A stretch of 64,000 nucleotides of DNA from contig CANTFL010000074.1 in the NCBI GenBank assembly GCA_947650285.1, forward strand, positions 1 through 64,000. Direction: 5' to 3'. The position numbers and the translations under genes were made by a program. Shown here in pieces: positions 9,499 through 22,329 of this stretch; the stretch's first letter is position 1, and the number at the start of each line of letters is the position of its first letter. Below the pieces are notes generated by a model that did not search any database, had not been told where the DNA came from, and worked only from the letters and a program-made list of their open reading frames with translations. Source of the stretch: Hyaloperonospora brassicae (taxonomy: Eukaryota; Oomycota; Peronosporomycetes; Peronosporales; Peronosporaceae).

Positions 9499-9889
9499 TG
9501 CAACGGGGCAGCCCGTTACATGGAAATTGTCATTTGAGATTTAATGACAATAAAGGATATTAAGTTGAATATTCTTTAAACAATATTACCGATAGCGGCG
9601 ATATTGGTGAAGCGACCAAAGGGTCTGCTCATTGGTTGATATCTTGACGATATCAACCCACCAATCGCCGCAAGACGCGCGCAATGAGTGGTGAGTAGAC
9701 GTCATCATACACTCAGTTAGATTAGCATAATTAAGTTAAGTCAAACAGAGAGACAGTGGTTAAAGACTTAATTATATTAATATAACAGTTTTACTTTTCC
9801 CTTATCTACACTTCCTCGTTTGCCTCGTGTACGTCTGCCGGTGCACGATACCCTTGCGTTAAGTTCACGCAAGGGTGTGCCCCGTTACA
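9499..9889 (+). repeat. Gypsy-1 3' LTR
   Basis: This 391-bp LTR begins TGCAACGGGG and ends CCCGTTACA. It differs from the 5' LTR at roughly 40-45 positions by eye. The main stem-loop (9634-9658) is unchanged. Confidence 0.9.
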
Positions 9890-11243
9890 ACAGGGGGTTG
9901 AGATCTGCAACCTTGCAGATGCTGACAGCTCACAGATCACAATAACAGCACGAAGACATGCAGCAGTACAGGTCACGACATTTGCATACCAAAGACGCAC
10001 ATGTTTGCGCCAAAGCGAAGCTTCATCGGCAGTTTCTAGAGCCACTCATCCACTACGGTCACTTTGCCTGTTTTGGATTCTTGCAGCTCAGCTTTTTCTG
10101 TCGTCTGATCGACTGCTGACCTGACTGAGACGAATTTTGGGTGTTTTCGTGGACGCAACCCGTGCGTGTAACACGCTTTCTGACCTATCAAGAGAACGAA
10201 TGAAAAAAATGTCCGGTGTGCCCTCGGACGCAATCATTGCGTGTCACATGATCTGGATCGTTGAACAAGTGTTGTCTACTCGCTGAAAAGCGCTGAACGG
10301 AAAGGACAGTAGTAAAGGAGGGCGGTATTTACAAGCACTCGATCGCACGTTCATGAAGTTGGCAATGGGAACCACGTGTGTAAACACGTGGTGTCTATTT
10401 TAAGCACGAGGAGCACGAGTTGAATGCGTTATTGTATACTTTCTTCAGCTCACTCTCTCATCACAGGTGTATCGTCTCGCGACCATAGAACTTCTGCTTT
10501 CGAACGAGCGCTCGACTGCTTATGATTTTCCGGCGCAGTACTGTACAACGGCGGAAGCCGTCGGGTCGACACGTCGCGGTGAAGTAGCGCAATGCACGAC
10601 TTGCAACAGGACGGCCGATCTGGATGCTCAATCCACGATAGGATAGTCGATCCAAGTGCGTTGTTGTGCGATTCCTGCAGATAAATCGCGCGATTGTTTT
10701 CGAACGAGGAGCGTGTCGCCCAAAGGGCCTATTCTATAGGCTTCGTCATGGACCAATCCGTGTGATCAACAGTGGTTCTCGATCAGACAATGTACAACGA
10801 GCGGTCTCAGTCTCTGCTAACGCTGCACACTGAAGGCATCCTTTGTGCCACGCTGCTCGTATGCCACCTGCGTTGGGTCAGGTCGACGTGTGCGTATAAA
10901 GTCCGAAGTACATCTGTTCTGGTCGATAATCGAAACAAACTTGCTGCTGCAGCAGATGCCACGGACAACTCGAGTTGCACACAAAAGACCGCGGCTACTA
11001 AATGCTAGATGATATAACGTCGTAGAGACTGCAGACGCGAGCTGGCTCGAATCAATGCGCGCACAGCCACGTGTTCACAGCCCTATGACCGTCGATCTCG
11101 TGGCTTGTGTGCTGTCGTCGTCTGCTCGAGCGATAGTGCATGCCTCGTCCGTTTTGTGGCGTTGTTTGCACGTTCCACTCCTGTCGCCAGATCTCGGCAG
11201 TCCGCGCGGCGCCCTCCCGTCATGCGCGTGGTCGTCGAATTAG

Positions 11244-11257
11244 TCACTCCACGTTTT
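11244..11257 (+). promoter_or_regulatory. Oomycete initiator-like element, copy A
   Basis: TCACTCCACGTTTT fits the pyrimidine-rich oomycete initiator (TCAYTYYNCRWTTT form) and lies 44 bases before the start codon at 11301. It is unchanged in copy B. Confidence 0.5.
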
Positions 11258-11300
11258 GCCATATCAAGAACAACAGCTCAAGCCCCACACCTCGTCCACC

Positions 11301-11560
11301 ATGAACTTTCGATCCAGCTTCGTCGTCGCGGTTGCTGTTGCTGCCACCTTCACCTCTGCCGTAGACCTCATATACTTGCTCTGGACATGGTAATTGCAGA
11401 GAGGTTGTTGGTCAAAATTTGATGGGTTAGAAAATGATTGTTTTCACCAACAAGAAAAACCCATCAACATTAACTTCCAGTTTCACGGGTGCTGCATAAC
11501 CGCGTGTGCCGAGTACCCTCTGAATCACTTCCGGCGCATACGCACGCATGAAGCGAGCAC
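11301..11560 (+). pseudogene. Small cysteine-rich secreted protein, broken copy A
   Basis: The start codon and the hydrophobic signal-peptide region are kept. Then a one-base insertion near 11360 shifts the frame, and the open frame stops after 30 codons. Further on, a one-base deletion (near 11423) and other small indels separate it from copy B. The downstream part encoding the CC-x3-C region is still recognisable. Indels are more frequent here than in the surrounding 2.6 kb of duplication. Confidence 0.65.
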
Positions 11561-12575
11561 GAGCCTCTTTCCATTCGTGGCTGCGTGAATCTTCTGGTCA
11601 ATCGTCAAGACGAGCAATCGACGACGCGGGAGAAATAACACAAACAACAAGTAGCATTGCTCTACAACCTGTTTTGTGTTCATTCGATCGTGTCTTGTTG
11701 TCTCTGCAGCGCTTGAGATGAAACTAGCCGGTCACTGTCAGGCCGAGGCTGACCGCCGCGACGTGCCCTGATACGAGTCTCAGATCGAAACGGCGTGTCA
11801 AACAGGCAGCACGTCGTAGTTGTACTTGTTCCACGGCTCGTCCTGCCCGATAAACGGGCGATACGGCGCATCGCGCGGGGTGGCTCAAATGTCGCGGACG
11901 CTGTTACGAGCGACGATGTTTCATCCTATTCTAGTGCCCATGCCCTTGCCTTGGCAGTCTTTGGCTAGCGTTTTGGAAACAACAGTAACGACAATCGGAT
12001 CGCATCTGTCATGGACGTAAGGCGTGCATTCCGTGAGCGGGTATTGCCCCATCATGCAGTTACTACGCACGTATACCACCAATGAAGTACTTGCCGTGCA
12101 CACATGAGCCATCTCGTAATCCAGCACGTTCATGCCGCGTCTATAGGTACGCAGCAGCACAACTATCAAGAAGAGAACTACAACACGAAAAGTGCTCGCT
12201 GTCCATCTACACTATCTACGTGCACCACAACAAGTGCACACGAAGACTGCGGCGTACTTCGTCCTAACAGCTGCAAAGCGAGTAACGTCTAGCTATACGC
12301 ACTTGGCTCTGCCTCGCAGGCGATAGGACCAAACGATCTGACGTCGCTCTACGTCGCGCCATTTGTTTTGCTACTCAAAAGAACGTAAGACGCCGCGGTC
12401 TTGGTGTGCAATCGATCCGATGCACGCCGACAGTGTTGATGGGTAGTGAGTGTTGATTACGCTTATACAGTCGATGATGCTGCGTAGAGATCAAGCTTAA
12501 GCCTCAGCGAGGCCTCAAACCACCTGCATTACGAATGTGCCAGCGACAGCTTGCGCCTGCCAAGTATAGACTAAC

Positions 12576-14559
12576 ACTACGCTGCTTTCGTCTTTGTCTG
12601 GCGGTCACGATGTTTCAATAGTGATGATCAGCGCTGATGACAATCCGGTCGAGCTCGATCGGTAATCGAGGAGCTTGGCCAATGTCGTTTTGCAGATAAA
12701 CGTTAGCAAATTTGCGCGAAAAAATGTGACAGAAGATATACTGCCGCATAGTAGTCGCATAACAGTATGTAGTTCTTAGAGTAGATGCGTTATTTAGAGA
12801 CAGGAAGATCGTAAGCGCATGCAGACAACCTCAAGCGAATTTTCGTGTCTACATGCCCGACCTGGAACGATTTCTATACGAATAGATGCAAATTGTGAGT
12901 CGTGCGTCGGGTCCCCCACTTTTTGTCCGTAGTCATCGAACACACGGCATACTGGCCCTATCACAGCAACATTATCGCACACGAGCATACCGACCCTTTC
13001 ATAGCAACATCATCGCCTAAACTTACACACGGCTGCAGCATAGTATGTCAATTTTTGCGCCGCTTAAGTCACTGTTTCGTCAGCCAGAGTAGCACGAAAA
13101 TACATCAACTCAGCTATGACCTATTTTGCTGACTTAATGTATCTTTCGTTGAGGTTCGTCTTATCCCTTCAAGTTACGGGTCGTACAAGATCACATATAT
13201 GGTAGCAACAGGGAAGAGGGACAAAATTGTTACACTTTGTGCACTCACGTGGTCCCGATGGCTATCATTTTCTCTGTACACACATGTGTAAAGTACCTGT
13301 AGCAATACGATGCATGCCAAAACACCTTGTCGCACGCAATTTGTACAGGGATGAACCCGATACATGTTGTTAACACGAAATAAGGTCGATGTGAGCATTA
13401 CATTGATTGAAATATTGTTAGATATATACCTTACTAAATAGATGTGCAAGGATTTGACCTATAAAACATATTTTCATCACTACCACTTACGGTCTCATCT
13501 AGAACATAAGATCAATCAAAACGACCTTGTCGCTGCTAGACGCGCGCAACGATTGATGGGCGAATGTCCATTATATGTGTAATTTGATATTTAAAAATAC
13601 GATTACAAGCCACCCGCTAAGAACGTTAGACTATGTTTTACACAATTCATCTTTCTTCCTCTTCTATAAGCGTTCAATTTAATGATAAGTCATCCTCTGC
13701 ACGTACAGTGCAAGCGAGTAATCGAGGCAACTGCCTACAGACTGGTCAATGTAGGAAGCTTGTACCGTGTCAGCACCAATTTAAGTCCCAATACACCCGG
13801 TAGGATTTGTAATCAATAGTACAAGGTAGTCGATGGAGAATACTTGTAGAAAGTGGTTAGCCGAGAGAAGGACGCCATATTAGTTGGTCGCGTCATTGAC
13901 GAATAACCGAAGGCTCCATTGTTCTCGTCAAACTTTGCTTGATCATGTAACGATGGTCCATATATCCAAGCTTATGTTCCCATACTCTTGTGTAATATAG
14001 ATTCGACATAATAAGCTCCGTTGGACGTTCACCGCCAGTTGATTTTATGATCTTAGCCAGAGGTCCCTTAACTCGGTAAAGGTTAGTGCGTTATATTATT
14101 TAGTCGACATGGTAACTCTCACACTCTCAACGCGTGAACACAAAACTATCGCTAGCTTATTCGGCGTCCGAGTACCAAAATGAAAAACGGTGACGCAGCT
14201 CGATTTCCCCATTATAACTACTTTGTGGCTACAGGCTTACTTATAGCGTGCAACAAATTTTATTTTGATAAATGTCTAAGCTCAGCAGCTTCTAGACTTC
14301 ACACTATGGGTGATTCCACATTAAAGGGTGACATCGACACATTTTTTTCTTTTTTGAAGGTCACAGAGATTGTACAAACTTATCTAAAAATCGTTACAAT
14401 ACCCTCAGATATTTTTCCCTCGACTTTTTGCTTAAAAGACTTAAACGTTACCGTTCACTTGTTTGTCCGTCTTGTCACTCGACAAGTATCAAACATGTCT
14501 TCTACCTTATCATCGCCATATTGTAGCGATGCACTGCTGACTACGTACTGAGATCAGTG
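12576..14559. other. Gene-free stretch
   Basis: AT-rich DNA with no recognised gene or repeat. A 123-codon frame at 14180-14551 has no signal peptide, domain or relative in the window. Confidence 0.5.
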
Positions 14560-14850
14560 CGAAGGTTACCGTACTGACAATAGTGGGGTCTAGTGCCCTG
14601 ATACCTCACGTACATTTACGTGGCGGAAACCGTTACGTGTAAACGACAACGCCAAGTAGTCGAAAAGTAAATCTGCGATTGAATATAATGAAGCTCGATA
14701 TTACCACCCGTTACATGCGTCAACAAGAGAATATATCTCACCAATTAGTCCCCACTTAAGCTTTTTATATTTAGATGGTACCACTTATGGTGACGTCACC
14801 ACCCGTTACGTGCGTCAAAAAGAGATAGTGTGATAAAGGCCCATATAAAA
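14560..14850. repeat. LTR-like relic with a short direct repeat
   Basis: CACCCGTTACATGCGTCA (14706) recurs as CACCCGTTACGTGCGTCA (14799), about 93 bases apart. Motifs resemble the terminal CCCGTTACA of the LTRs elsewhere in the window, and small stem-loops occur. It is probably an old LTR of the Gypsy-1/2 lineage. Confidence 0.35.
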
Positions 14851-15949
14851 AATTAGGTAGACACTTTTCTCACTGCACAATATAACTGTAAGTAGTGATA
14901 CTGTACGAAGAATACTAAATAATGAATACTTAGGTGTCATTTCAGGCAAATTCCACTGACATTATAATAGAGCAGAAGTTCATTGTTATATCACATACAA
15001 ACCGATTGTACTATCGTGACTATCCTGTTTTAGTGTTTACGCCGGGGTCGCTCCAAGTTAAGGAGATTTTTAATAAGTTAGATCGCATCGCATCGTACAC
15101 TAGATTTCATGTAGTGATTATCTGGAGCCGCAAAACAGACGATTATGCAATTATATGCAGCTAAAGAGACAATACACAAGCTCACGTGGCGAAAAAACCA
15201 TATTGTGCTGCTATTGCGCCTGTAATTGAAGTAACTGTTGATGCATTTGCACGTGGTCTTTTACCATATGCATACGATCGCCTCAAAGTTTGCTCCATCT
15301 TCTCGGGCAAGTTGGACTGTAGTTTCGACTCCCTATTGATTGCCAAACTGCTCCAATCACGCGTGCACGCGTTTTATCTACTACCTAGTCGAAATTCTCG
15401 TTGTACACGCTAGATCTTGCGTGCTCGCAAACTCGAGATGGCGCTGATGGCCTGCGCCATCGTAAACTCATTGACCCTTGCATCGCTAGTTCGATAGATT
15501 CACGCAAACAATATTCGACCTCAATGGCGTATGTTTTGTTATAGAATAAAGCCGTGGATCATCCTAAAGCAGCTAATAAGCAACATGAATGGCTACATGT
15601 GTAAATGTTATTGAGTCCCTTTGTCAGAAAAAGAACTGATGTACGATATTGGCATTCGTGCAAGCTACTTACGCGCTAAAAATATATATTTTAAGGCTGT
15701 AAATCTCCCACAAAATTGTGATACAGCGGTAAACCAAATGAGCTCTAAATTTGCAGTTACCACTTTGAGAAGCGTTCATCTGTAATGTACAATACAGTAG
15801 GTGTGAAGCATGGATTATCGAACGTAAAACGGCAAGTAAGGTGGGCGAAAAAGGACTCCAATATGAGCGATCTTCAAGGCGCATCGATTGTCTAAAAGAA
15901 CGACCTTTCTTGACTCACATACTGATACCCAATAATGATTTTACTGACA
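14851..15949. other. Gene-free stretch
   Basis: No feature is recognised. It lies between the LTR-like relic and Gypsy coding traces, so it may be the worn 3' region of one element. Confidence 0.35.
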
Positions 15950-16791
15950 ATTTTTAGTGCGCCTATATTGACTTTTATAATTTTTCTAGCCTCTAGGTTG
16001 GTCCCTCTCCTCATCCGAGATGATCCAAGCAATTGATAATTTGCAGCCCTCCTGTATGCTCAACGGGCGCTTATGGACCATTGGACCTTATGAAAAATCA
16101 AGTGAGCTCAACATACCGCTTGACGAGGCCAGCACCAACCATCCGCGGATAAGAGGCTACCAGCAACAGTTTAAAGGTGAATGTACTATTTAGACAAAGA
16201 GATATCTCATTCTATTCCTCTTCACATTATTTTGGATCAAGGTTTGTTATAAATAAAAAGGTTGACCACCAAGCATTTCACCAGCTGTTTGGTGTGAGCA
16301 GGAAAGACCAGTTCTATCTCACGTATCTAACCTAAACATGTGCTTAGTCAGCACTATCGTGTCCACCGTGACCTGCATAAATTCATTGACCACGAGCGTA
16401 CTTGTCAGCTGAATTCAGACGAAATACCAGCGCTACTTTGCCGATCGGGCAAAGAATATTAAATCAGGGCTTTGTCGCCTAGTTGTAGAAAAACTGGACG
16501 CGGCGCCTCGTCGCAAGGTCGATTCAGCAACGAGATAGATCGAAACTTTAGGTCGATGCACCATGCACCGCGTTTAGATTCTTGAACGTGGTGGCAATTT
16601 TTGTGCTCGGAATCAGCCGCGTATGAGCAGTACGGGTAGAGACGACCTACGTAAAGCGTATGTTGCAAACGCACTGAACGAGGCGCTAGACCTTGTATAC
16701 TTTGCCTTGGAGATGCAATACGCAAAAAACGCCGTTTCAATTCGGCGGTAGAGTTATCCTGCTGTCTTAATTGATACATGCTTCGATTCAT
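15950..16791 (-). pseudogene. Gypsy relic (pol tail and antisense-gene end)
   Basis: On the - strand, 16791-16459 reads like the pol tail of Gypsy-1: VRLQHTLYVGRLYPYCSY matches the FYVGRIRPYCQY segment, and HHVQES matches PHVQEN. On the + strand near 16580-16640, the frame opposite reads ILERGGNFCARNQPR, corresponding to FLERGGYLHRKKKAR of the antisense protein. The rest towards 15950 is too worn to align with confidence. Confidence 0.55.
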
Positions 16792-18879
16792 TGTCCATAT
16801 ACATTAGTATTTCGTACCCGACAATATTAATTGAAAAAAATATGCTATCTCCTGTTTTGTCAGCATTTCGTGTCTTCTTTTTGCCGCGTCAACAATCTAC
16901 TTATCTTTATATTGGACTACTGCTTCTCGGGCCAAAACTAATTCAAAAATACTTCGTTTTGTCCGTATTAATGTGCTTAAATTACACTGCTAAGAAGTTT
17001 TTTAAACAAATAGCAAGACTGTATTCAACGTGTCCAGTATGATTATTTGAAATCTCTGATCGACCAAAAGAGTGAGCATCATCTGATTCAGCAGTAGCGG
17101 TAACGCTTTTGGTGACGTTGCCATCGCAAGCATCAATCCTACCGGCAACGCCCCTATTTGTGTAGCTATTGGCGACGACTGGTGGTTTATATTTCCAGGT
17201 GTTTACTCTCGATCGATTGGGTTCCCTGATTTCTTGTAGTCGTACTTTAATCAAGCAGATGCACATAATGACTTACGCTTTCGTAAGAAAAGTGTATACC
17301 TAGTTAAATTAAAAACTTGACACTGAAGTCAACCCAACACTCTGGCAAGAACTCATGTCAATTTGTGAAGAAGTGGAAATTCCCTTGAGGTATATCTATG
17401 AGTGCACAATTATCAGATTTTCCCGGCCATGTATCGTATGTTAAAATCTATAACTTATTTATATATGGAATGGAACACGGATTGCCCAAAGCCGCCCTGA
17501 TTCTAATTATGTCGATAATTCGCACTAGGTTACTAATGTGATTGATGTAGTTGTACATAGATAAATAAGCACTACTCCGTGTTGAAATAGGCTTGGGAAC
17601 AGTGGCAACATGTACCACCTTGCTGAAAAATTTTAAAAAACGCGAGTCAAATTTTCTTGAGACCATGTTGGGGAAAGTCAAATTGAAAATTCACGTTGAA
17701 AAGGACTGTCATCACTTTTTTTAGAGCCAGCAGAGTCTATATATGTGCACTTGATGAATTACTAGGCTTTAATTGGCAAATAACGCAAGACAAAACATAG
17801 TGGCGATCGAATTATACCGATGGATCCCGCAAAAAGTTCGATGTACCGTAAGTATATCTTTATTCTACTACAATACCCACCTGGTTGCACATTGTGACAC
17901 TTACATAGGAGTAGCCGCCCGAGATAATTGATGAGGAGAACCGACGACATAAGGCGTGTCCCTCAACTACAGAATGATACAAAAAACAATGAGAGAGGTT
18001 TTTGATATGACGAGAATCGATAAAAGGCGGCAGAACGTTAATGAATTATCGTGATGCTTTTTCGAGATCTTTCATCCTACGCAGACTATCCTTACTTCTT
18101 TGCTAGATTGTAGTACATCGTCGAGCTGTGTCGGCGACTAAAACTATCTACTAGAGTTGAAACAGTAGAATTATTGGCACTGTTGGACTGCAAACTCGAC
18201 TTAATTACTGGTCGACACTAAAGCACATCAGCGACGACGATTCATCGTCTTGAAGGATAAACGCAATTTCGCTCAGTGAAAAATATGAGGCGACGTTTTG
18301 CTTGTCATAAAATGGAAAATTACGATCCGATGGATGAAGCCCATGGGAATGATAGCATACGACGACCTCTACGCTGCCTGTGTCATAGATGCATCAACTA
18401 GAGCCTTTTAAGCAAGTTATGGTGTCACAGACGACACAAAATGGTTGGATCTATTGTGCAATCGCCGGTTTGAAAGATTCAGTTAGGCTATGCTTACTAT
18501 CTAATGAAAGACCGCCGACAGTAACCGTTTACTAACCACGTAATATCAGCTTTCGTAAAAAAACTTGATGGACAGTCATATCTGCGTAGTTGCGCTACTA
18601 TTTGCCCAAGGAAATTCATAGTCCAATGGGCTTTCAGAGATCCTTGACATTACCGTAAACGGGTTAGCCGATGATCGCCTTGATTTTCTTCAGATCAGGG
18701 CTTATGTAACTAGGCACCGTTCGCTTTGTGCTAAAATACCAGTACCGAGTCGATTCTCGAGGTCAATTTCTTGCTAGGGATATGTAATATACCGAGTAAG
18801 GGTAAACGACCAAGACAAAGACTCTTGTCGTAAAAGTAGTAAACTGTTATTCAATACATCGAGTCCGATAGCTCTTATT
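16792..18879. other. Gene-free stretch
   Basis: AT-rich sequence with only short open frames. No domain or repeat boundary is recognised. Confidence 0.45.
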
Positions 18880-19010
18880 CTCTGATATGTCCTAACTTAA
18901 TTCTTATGTTTAATATTACTAAACGTATGAGGACGTCTGCGCATCACCCATTGCGCGCGTCTAGCATCGATCAGTGTGTTGACATAAGTATAATATTAAG
19001 TAATGTTTAG
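18880..19010 (-). repeat. Worn 3' LTR of Gypsy-2
   Basis: CACCCATTGCGCGCGTC at 18947-18963, with its flanks, aligns with the middle of the 26251-26685 LTR. The remainder is hard to align. Confidence 0.5.
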
Positions 19011-19342
19011 ACATTTGGGTCATCTCAACAATATATCTCAAGTGAACGATATAGTTTTAGAATATTCATTATAATAATCTCGATTTCCATTTCTCACAAT
19101 GTTAATTTCATGTAAACGGGGAAGTCCATTACATCCTCTTTCAGTGACAGTCGCTTTAAGAATGCCGAAACTTTGTGGCCATCCGTTAGGCACCACTGAG
19201 ACAGGAAGGACTTGCTTGATCAGATCCATTCCTACCTATTCTTACTTCGCATCGTTATCATGTACATGGGGGTAGACTCAAAGTACAGCATGTTGCTGGC
19301 AAACCTTTTGTGGCAGAGTACTTATCTCCAGCTGCTTCCTCT

Positions 19343-20875
19343 ATGACTCCGGTACCTGTAGCATCAGGCGCAAGTGGTATCACACCACTTGTACACGATG
19401 ACTACGAGATGGGGGCCATCTACTCTGACGATTCAGACGTGTCTGACTCAGGAAAGGGCTCAGAGACAATTAAATACCTGCTGTGTTACTTTTTGAGACT
19501 TTATCAAATGCTCCGCCGAACGAACGGACTCGCGGATTGCCCCGTCACAGTCTGTTTAGCAGTGATGATGAGGATGATGGTTAGTATGAATAATCATCAT
19601 CACAGCCAACTTGGCGTCTGCAAAGGTCCGCGACGACGATGGCGCGAGCCATCGTAGCTGTGAGATTCGTGGTACCGACGATAATACTACGTTGAAGTGA
19701 GATAAGCCTAAGCCGTTGCACTTACCTGAGCGGCTTTTCAACAGGTAGTATGACGCGACAAGCCAGCACCGTTAAATTTTACAATTTAATGCGATCGAGC
19801 TTCATGACTTGTTATCTCTTACAAGCAGCTTTCACGCTTTAGGAGACTTCTATCTCGAGGCTTTTTTTAAAATCGATTATAAAATAGAAACCAAAGTAGA
19901 GATGAGAACTCGCTTTTGACTGCATTGAGCACGTTCACACAAAGATTAAAAGTTTAAGACGTGAAGTGTGAGTCCAAAACATTGAGGCTGTACACGAAAG
20001 GTTCTAAAACGACCTCCAACCGGTGCCAGTTACCGGCTGCATCATTTATCGAGCGAGGCTGGAATTCCTTTCCTCACTTGGGGTGACCCCTGTGCGAGTT
20101 GGGTTATACAAATTTGCAGCGTGCTAGCGAAAAGTGTTTCCCTATCATCGCTCTCAGGTAAGGCCCCATCTAGGCTGAGATATGAGACGTTATTGCGAGT
20201 TCGCAATCCGTCTGGAAGCGCCATAAATGTAGGTTTACTAATGGGTACAAGGACTCATCGGATGTGTCTTGTCATACTGTAGGATGAGACCCTCACCATC
20301 CGCCATCAGCTAGAATCAAAGGTCCCAGATTTTATACGAGGTAGATACTCCCGCCAACTGACGAAGTAACTATTTCGATCCTAATGCTTCTTACAATGTC
20401 ATAAGATATGACCTACGCAAAAGTGTAGGCTACAGTGCCAATCCCCCAGCGGCTACGGTGGAGACGGAACAACCAGGAATAATTCAGCCACCAGGCCTGC
20501 AGGAAATTTGATATCGCTATTACCGCGTCCTGACCGGTTTAGGAGAGGATAAGGAGCACGAATACAATCGTCGGCATCACTTGCTGACGACCGTGCGATG
20601 TCATCTTGTCGATCGGAGAAGGTTCAATAGAACTTTTCGTTCGCTCAGCTTAAAGAAGAACGCGAGCTTCGTCTCCTGCGCTTCGAGATAGCGGCGGCTC
20701 ATCGCGATACAGCGTTGCTGAAGGACCAACATAAATGTTTGTTCCGCTTTCAAAAAAAATGTTGGGAATTCTTATGCGTGGTGGCTATCTCCGTTTACGT
20801 AAGAGTCCTCGTACTGATCAAACGGGCGACTACGCCCAACCCTATCGTATATGCATTGCTTTGAAGGTGCAATAA
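19343..20875 (+). pseudogene. Gypsy-2 copy of the antisense gene (decayed)
   Basis: Read on the + strand, antisense to the element. The start codon at 19343 opens MTPVPVASG, then VHDDYEMGAIYSDDSDVSDSG (matching HDDPDIEVIYYGESDTSDSG of Gypsy-1). Later come DKPKPLHLPERLFN (19701-19742), YRLHHLSSEAGIPFLTWGDP (about 20031-20090), EDKEHEYNRRHHLL (near 20550), and the C-terminus LMRGGYLRLRKSPRTD (near 20770-20825), with a stop at 20873. The pieces lie in different frames, and stops interrupt them. In 41 codons compared with Gypsy-1 I count 15 third-position, 4 first-position and 4 second-position differences, the signature of past protein constraint in this frame. Confidence 0.7.
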
Positions 20876-21079
20876 GCGAAAGAGACCAATATATCAGAGC
20901 AGTAATTAAGTAGTGCTGACATCAGTGATTCTATGTCTAGGTGGAATTACCGTTAGCAGTATTACTTGGTCTTTAACCTTAAATGAAAGAACATTGCGTC
21001 TTCCTTTGTATTCTGCATTACGCTTCTGGCGGTCCACCGCGTTGGCGACGGAGTCTTGAACTAAACGAAATAACGCTTC

Positions 21080-22320
21080 TCAAATTCGCAGAAAGTTTGC
21101 TGACTCGCTATCGTGTTGCTCAGTTTGCTTTGCGCGCACAGCCAGTAGGACTATCTCCTTCAGCGAGAATATCATCTTTCGTGGTGGCATGGTCATTGAC
21201 GGTGCTATATTTGCCAGCATTTTCATCATTGTCCAATGAAGCAGCAGCGTCGTCGCTTTTGCTGAGACCGTCTTCTTCGATTTCAGCATTGTAGACGTCA
21301 GCATCAAACGTATCGGCGATAGCGATGGTACGTGATGAGCAAGTGCTAAAACGATTCTAATCAATCTAGTCCCTCCCCTTCCATATCCCATCGTCACTCT
21401 GTAGCAGCGCGGTAACTGGGAGGTGGCGTACGCCATTCACGTAAATCGGTGTATGCGATGTCGACGCATGCACGTAATTATTTATGGCGGACTTGAACAT
21501 CGGCAAGAAATCGCTCGAACTCGAAAACGAGTGGGCGTACCCTCTAGTCAAATTATTCGAGGACGCGGTTGGCGCGTTCCGTCTGACACTCTGTTACAAG
21601 ATAACTAAAGGAACCATATTCAACCGTGTTCCCAAAATGCGAGACACGGATTGCTAATACCTCTCCTTGAACCGAGGGTCTCAATCTGAGCCCAATACAC
21701 GAAGAAAAACATGGATTCGAACCACTGTGTCGATAAAATACACGCACACATATGTGTGCAGGGATTGAATCGGGTACTGCAGCAAGTTGTACCATCCCAC
21801 TCAATCGGTCAAATTTCACAAGAAAACCATTATTCTTTTGGTAGTCTCCGGGGAAACCGAAGACGAAGTCCATGGAATCAGACTGACAGCACTCTGCCTG
21901 AACCGACAGAGGTTTCAATTGTGAACAGGATAAACGACGAGACTTCACCCGCTGATAAACCTCACAAGCACGAATGTGCTTGCAAACTAAGTGATACTGG
22001 CGGGACCATTAAAAGTTCCGACTTACCGTGAGATTAGTCTAATCAGGGCCACGATGCCTACCTAATAATACATCTTGACATTAACACACGACGCGCAATC
22101 GCAATGCATCATGATCGGGTACGACGACACGAGGCACGTTTTCCGTAACTGCTGTATCGTACAGCAACCTGTTTCGAGTCGTATACCGATCGAAAGAGAC
22201 ACAATTTAATACCGTCGAATTCGACAAGAATTTTCGGGGTGGATTCGAAAGGAAATCCATCAGGCGCAGGAGATCGTCATATCCTGCGTAGAACTTCTTT
22301 ACGTTGTCGCGCAACGTGGA
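21080..22320 (-). pseudogene. Gypsy-2 integrase (decayed)
   Basis: Fragments match Gypsy-1 integrase: SMDFVFGFPGDYQKN (about 21870), ECQTERANRVLE (about 21570), then YAHSFSSSSDFLPMFKSAIN and YVNGVRHLPV (21366-21551). The upstream zinc-binding module is near 22081-22314. Several frame changes and lost catalytic positions are present. Confidence 0.75.
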
Positions 22321-22329
22321 CGACGGCCC

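Larger units (their letters stand above)
1892..9889 (+). mobile_element. Ty3/gypsy LTR retrotransposon Gypsy-1 (decayed)
   Basis: The element is about 8 kb with two LTRs, a primer-binding site, gag with a CCHC knuckle, aspartic protease, reverse transcriptase, RNase H, integrase, a chromodomain and a G-rich polypurine tract, in Ty3/gypsy order. Reading frames change several times and contain stops, so it cannot make a full polyprotein. The flanks give no clear 5-bp target duplication. Compared with copy B, 154 bp (27848-28001) is missing at the insertion point. Two traits are unusual: a long antisense gene at the 3' end, and an extreme density of short perfect inverted repeats throughout. Confidence 0.95.
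9890..12575. repeat. Segmental duplication, right part, copy A
   Basis: The segment is about 98% identical by eye to 28002-30640. Similarity fades over the last 100 bases. The block contains the broken small secreted protein gene at 11301. Other short open frames are the same in both copies and show no recognisable domain. Confidence 0.8.

Noticed and set aside
14180..14551. 123-codon open frame in AT-rich DNA
   Set aside because: No domain, signal peptide, second copy or promoter element; open frames of this size occur by chance here.
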